A stretch of DNA of 64,000 bases from DASZUK01 sp035547695 (lineage in GTDB: Bacteria; Actinomycetota; Acidimicrobiia; Acidimicrobiales; RAAP-2): NCBI GenBank assembly GCA_035547695.1, contig DASZUK010000063.1:79210-143209 (forward strand), read 5' to 3'. The translations under genes were made by a program, and so were the position numbers. This document shows positions 61,273 to 64,000 of the stretch, one piece after another (positions within the stretch are counted from its first letter, which is position 1; the number at the start of each line of letters is the position of its first letter). The notes beneath the pieces are model-generated. The model worked only from the letters and a program-made list of their open reading frames with translations. It had not been told where the DNA came from and searched no databases.

Positions 61273-62529
61273 ATGTCCGCCACCCTGCCCGATCCGGCCT
61301 ATGCCGCCGCCCTGTTGGCCCTGGGGTCCATCCCGGCCAAGCGGCTGCGCTCCCTGCTGGCCCGAGCCCCCGCCGCCGAGGTGTGGGCCGGCGCCGTGGA
61401 CGGCCGATGGGACCAGCGGTGGGCGGCCGCCGCGGCCGAAGTCGACGTCGGCGCCCTGTGGGACGCCCACCTGGCCGCCGGGGTCCGGGTATCCGTGGTC
61501 GGCGAGCCCGGCTATCCGGCAGTGCTGGCCGTCGACCCGGACGCCCCGGCGGTGCTGTTCTCGGTCGGCCGGCCCGAGGTGGTGGACCGTTTGCCACGGG
61601 TCGCCGTCGTCGGCACCCGGAGCGCCACCCGGTACGGATTGGGGGTGGCCGCCCAGTTGGGGGCCGATCTGGCCGCGGCCGGCGTGGTGGTGGTCTCCGG
61701 GATGGCCACCGGCATCGACGCCGCAGCCCACGAGGGCGCCGTCGCCGGGTGGCTGGCCGCAGGGCCCGACGACGGAGCCCCGCCGGTCGGCGTGGTCGGC
61801 GGCGGGTTGGAGAACCCGAAGCCCCGCGGCAACTTCCGGCTCTGGGAGCGGGTGGCCGAGGCCGGGGCGGTCGTGTCCGAGTGGCCGGTCGGCACCGCCG
61901 AGCTGCCCTGGCGGCTGCTGCAGCGCACCCGCGTCATCGCCGGCCTGGCCGAGGTGGTGGTGGTCGTCGAGAGCCACCAGGGCGGCGGGGCCGGCAACGT
62001 CGTCCGGGCCGCCATCCGCCGCGGCCTGACCGTCGGCGCCGTGCCCGGCTCCATACGCAGCCCGGCGTCCGCGGGGGCCAACGACCTGCTGGCCGACGGC
62101 TGTTTCGTCGTCCGTGACGCCGCCGACGTCCTCGCCGCCGTCGGGCTCGCCCGGGCCGGCCAGGAACCCGTCCGGCCCCGCCCCCGCACCGGTGGGGAGA
62201 GCTCAGGGGTTCCGACGGATGTCGAGGACCAAGGCAGCGTCGAGGACCAAGGCAGCGTCGAGGCCCGGAACGGCGTCGAGGCCCGGGACGGCGTCGAGGC
62301 CCGGGACGACGTCGAGGTCCGGGCGGCCCCGGAGGGCCCCGAGACCGAGGACTCGGAGGCCGGGCGTTCGGCGGCGACCGTGCTGGCCGCACTGGACTGG
62401 GAGCCCTGTTCGCTGGAGCAGTTGCTCGGCCGCACCGGCCTGCCCCTCGACGCCGTGTCGGCCGCCCTCGAACGGCTCCGGGCCGACGGCATGGTCCACG
62501 GCGACGGCGGCTGGTGGGAGCGGGCCTGA
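61273..62529 (+). CDS. dprA: DNA-processing protein DprA
   Basis: DprA (418 aa) loads RecA on incoming single strands during transformation. The Rossmann-like core shows VAVVGTRSATRYG, VVSGMATGIDAAAHEGA, VGVVGGGLENPKPRGN and GLAEVVVVVESHQGGGAGNV. A C-terminal winged-helix follows (CSLEQLLGRTGLPLDAVSAAL). Between them, residues ~317-352 are six hexapeptide repeats (VEDQGS, VEARNG, VEARDG variants) coded by 18-bp units at 62221-62328. The frame is open upstream to 61000, but the N-terminus fits ATG 61273. Confidence 0.9.
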   Translation: MSATLPDPAYAAALLALGSIPAKRLRSLLARAPAAEVWAGAVDGRWDQRWAAAAAEVDVGALWDAHLAAGVRVSVVGEPGYPAVLAVDPDAPAVLFSVGRPEVVDRLPRVAVVGTRSATRYGLGVAAQLGADLAAAGVVVVSGMATGIDAAAHEGAVAGWLAAGPDDGAPPVGVVGGGLENPKPRGNFRLWERVAEAGAVVSEWPVGTAELPWRLLQRTRVIAGLAEVVVVVESHQGGGAGNVVRAAIRRGLTVGAVPGSIRSPASAGANDLLADGCFVVRDAADVLAAVGLARAGQEPVRPRPRTGGESSGVPTDVEDQGSVEDQGSVEARNGVEARDGVEARDDVEVRAAPEGPETEDSEAGRSAATVLAALDWEPCSLEQLLGRTGLPLDAVSAALERLRADGMVHGDGGWWERA

Positions 62530-62551
62530 CCGGGGTGCGAGGCTGGTCGGC

Positions 62552-62926
62552 ATGCGGTGGTTGGTGGACGGCATGAACCTGATGGGGTCCCGGCCCGACG
62601 GCTGGTGGCGGGACCGGGCCGGTGCCCGGCGGCGGCTGGTGGGGGAGCTGGCCACGTTCGTGGCTGCCGCCCCCGGCGACCAGGTGACCGTGGTCTTCGA
62701 CGGCCGGTGGCAACCCGACGAGGTGGCCGCCGGCGACGCCGTCGGGGTGGCCGTGGCGTTCGCCCCCGGCGGCCCCGACGCCGCCGACCGGGTCATCGCC
62801 GACCTGGCCCGGGCCGACCCGGACGGGCTGACGGTGGTCACCTCCGACCGGGCGCTGGTGGCCCGGGTGGAAGCCGCCGGGGTTCCGGTGGTCGGTGTCG
62901 CCGCCTTCCGCCGGCTGCTGCCGTAG
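62552..62926 (+). CDS. NYN-domain (YacP/PIN-like) putative ribonuclease
   Basis: A 124-aa protein. RWLVDGMNLMGSRPDGWW has the conserved Asp and Asn of NYN domains, VTVVFDGRW the second acidic strand, and VVTSDRALVARVEAAG the third, giving the acidic RNase site. The family often acts in RNA decay; its target here is unknown. ATG 62552, 22 bases after dprA, suggests co-transcription. Confidence 0.82.
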   Translation: MRWLVDGMNLMGSRPDGWWRDRAGARRRLVGELATFVAAAPGDQVTVVFDGRWQPDEVAAGDAVGVAVAFAPGGPDAADRVIADLARADPDGLTVVTSDRALVARVEAAGVPVVGVAAFRRLLP

Positions 62927-62979
62927 GCGCCCGGTTGCCGCCAGCCGGTCCAGAGGGGCAACTACCCTGGTCGATCGCC

Positions 62980-63702
62980 GTGGACCACTCCGTTCGCATC
63001 GGGTCCGTTCGCATCGGGCTGGAACTGCCCGCCCTACCCGCCGGGGCCACCGCGGCCCAGGCGGCCGAGTGGCGGGCGATGGCCGTCGCCGCCGACACGG
63101 CCGGGTTCGGGTCGGTCTGGGTGGCCGGCGGTGGCTGTGACCCCTGCACGCTGGCCGGCGGGCTGGTGCCGCTGACCACCACGGTCACCCTCGGGGTGGT
63201 GGCCGACCTGGCCGGTGGCCGTCACCCGGCGGTGCTGGCCCGTGACCTGACCGGGCTGGACGTCCTGAGCGGCGGCCGGTCGGCGGCACTGCTGGTCGCC
63301 CCGCCCACCGCGGACGGCCTGCTGCTCGGCGAGGCCGTGGCCATCTGCCGGGCGCTGTTCGCCGGCGACGCCGCCCACCTGCATGGCCGGCACTACTCGG
63401 TGGACGGTGCCGTCAACCGGCCCGGCCCGGTCCGAGCCGGCGGCCCACCGTTGCTGGCGGCCGGCCCGGTCCGAGCCGGCGGCGCTGCCGTGGACGGCTG
63501 GGTGGTCACCGGGCCGGTGGACGCGGTGGCGGCAGCCCGGGCCTCGGGGGACCGGCCGGTGCTGTGGCGGGGGGCGGTGCCCGACGCCGCCACCGTCGAC
63601 GCCGTCCTCCGGGCCGGGGCCGACGGCGTCGTCGCCCGGGTGGCCTCCGCCGGACAGGTGCCGGCGCTGGCCGACCTGTTGCTGGGGCGGTGGCCGGGCT
63701 GA
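62980..63702 (+). CDS. Short LLM (luciferase-like) family protein
   Basis: A 240-aa protein. IGLELPALPAGATAAQAAEW, LTTTVTLGVVADLAGGRHPA, DLTGLDVLSGGRSAALL and LHGRHYSVDGAV follow the LLM fold, but it is ~40-80 aa shorter than usual and lacks several flavin-contact segments, so it may be inactive or specialised. A 15-bp tandem duplication at 62989-63018 near the start encodes VRIGSVRIG. TACCCT lies 11 bases before GTG 62980. A 21-bp segment is repeated at 63423 and 63463. Confidence 0.7.
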   Translation: MDHSVRIGSVRIGLELPALPAGATAAQAAEWRAMAVAADTAGFGSVWVAGGGCDPCTLAGGLVPLTTTVTLGVVADLAGGRHPAVLARDLTGLDVLSGGRSAALLVAPPTADGLLLGEAVAICRALFAGDAAHLHGRHYSVDGAVNRPGPVRAGGPPLLAAGPVRAGGAAVDGWVVTGPVDAVAAARASGDRPVLWRGAVPDAATVDAVLRAGADGVVARVASAGQVPALADLLLGRWPG

Positions 63703-64000
63703 GCCCGACCGACGACCTGGCCGCGGGGGGCGCCACCACCCTCCCCCCGCCCCCCGCCCCGCCCCGGGCCCGCCATGCCCGCAGGGGAGGGGCCCGCAGG
63801 GGAGGGGCCCGGTGGGGAGGGGCCGGGCGAAGGAGGGCCCGCCCCGTCCCCCTCCCGGTCCACGACGCCCCCCTGGCGGTCACCGGGCAGTACCTGCCGG
63901 CCCTCGACGGCCTGCGGGCCCTGGCCGTGGCCGGGGTCCTGGCCTACCACCTGGGGTTCGGCTGGATGTCGGGGGGCTACCTGGGGGTGGACCTGTTCTT
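63690..64000 (+). CDS. Acyltransferase 3 family protein, N-terminal part (3' truncated by window)
   Basis: From GTG 63690 the frame is open to the window end. After a ~65-residue Pro/Arg/Gly-rich lead coded by GC-rich microrepeats (63777-63830) comes YLPALDGLRALAVAGVLAYH, the signature first membrane helix of OafA/YrhL acyltransferases, then YLGVDLFF. The family O-acylates sugars of surface polysaccharides or peptidoglycan. The start overlaps the upstream gene by 13 bases; a later start is possible because the core begins at ~63880. Confidence 0.82.
   Translation, partial: MAGLSPTDDLAAGGATTLPPPPAPPRARHARRGGARRGGARWGGAGRRRARPVPLPVHDAPLAVTGQYLPALDGLRALAVAGVLAYHLGFGWMSGGYLGVDLF

Noticed and set aside
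62221..62328. CRISPR-like array in or near dprA and at 51371, 61090 and 57774
   Set aside because: Repeats are directly adjacent with no unique spacers, mostly in frame in coding DNA, and no cas genes are present.

Overview
The window is 64 kb of high-GC bacterial chromosome. Gene content and order point to an actinobacterium. The run coaD, SepIVA-like, DUF177, rpmF, plsX, acpP, rnc, mutM, smc, ftsY, ffh, rpsP, KH protein, rimM, trmD, rplS, DUF2469, yraN is the classic actinobacterial housekeeping block. DUF2469, the SepIVA-like protein and the F420-type enzymes are characteristic of that phylum. The lineage may be Acidimicrobiia-like, but that is inference. No rRNA, tRNA, CRISPR array or insertion sequence was recognised.

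Layout: 1-19,080 is co-directional housekeeping (fakA C-terminus, recG, rsmD/coaD, cell division, phospholipid and fatty-acid synthesis, rRNA processing, DNA repair, chromosome condensation, SRP, ribosome maturation). 19,160-23,185 holds an enoyl-CoA hydratase, an NfeD-like/SPFH membrane pair and two flavin/F420-type enzymes. 23,148-32,999 is an accessory island, visibly richer in A+T and different in codon use. It carries a secreted PstS-like protein, a 2119-residue secreted RHS/PA14 polymorphic-toxin-like protein, a convergent Imm8-like candidate immunity gene and a fragment of a second RHS core. It is bracketed by a 90-bp direct repeat derived from a VOC gene, and the left side carries a decayed copy of the VOC/DUF1905 pair that is intact on the right.

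33-37 kb carries VOC, DUF1905/OmdA-like, comM and an MBL-rhodanese sulfur enzyme. 37.3-47.5 kb has an aldo/keto reductase, an Lrp/AsnC regulator divergent from a polyamine-type ABC importer, then a Rieske oxygenase, a glutamine-synthetase-like ligase, an SDR and a creatininase-family amidohydrolase. Together these look like an amine uptake and catabolism locus. 47.6-51.3 kb is a minus-strand sulfonate scavenging operon (substrate-binding protein, permease, ATPase, TauD-type dioxygenase). 51.4-61 kb holds HdeD-like, thioesterase, GAF-PP2C, a GH18 protein and a three-gene REC-PP2C / CHASE3 histidine kinase / response regulator unit. 61-64 kb holds a SixA-type phosphatase, dprA, a NYN-domain protein, a luciferase-like protein and the start of an acyltransferase.

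Several unlisted structures stand out: a two-hairpin repeat element whose copies show compensatory base changes; tandem duplications sitting exactly on stop/start junctions; many 9-18 bp in-frame microrepeats that enlarge conserved proteins; and TANNNT -10 hexamers 6-10 nt before start codons lacking a Shine-Dalgarno, suggesting leaderless transcription.
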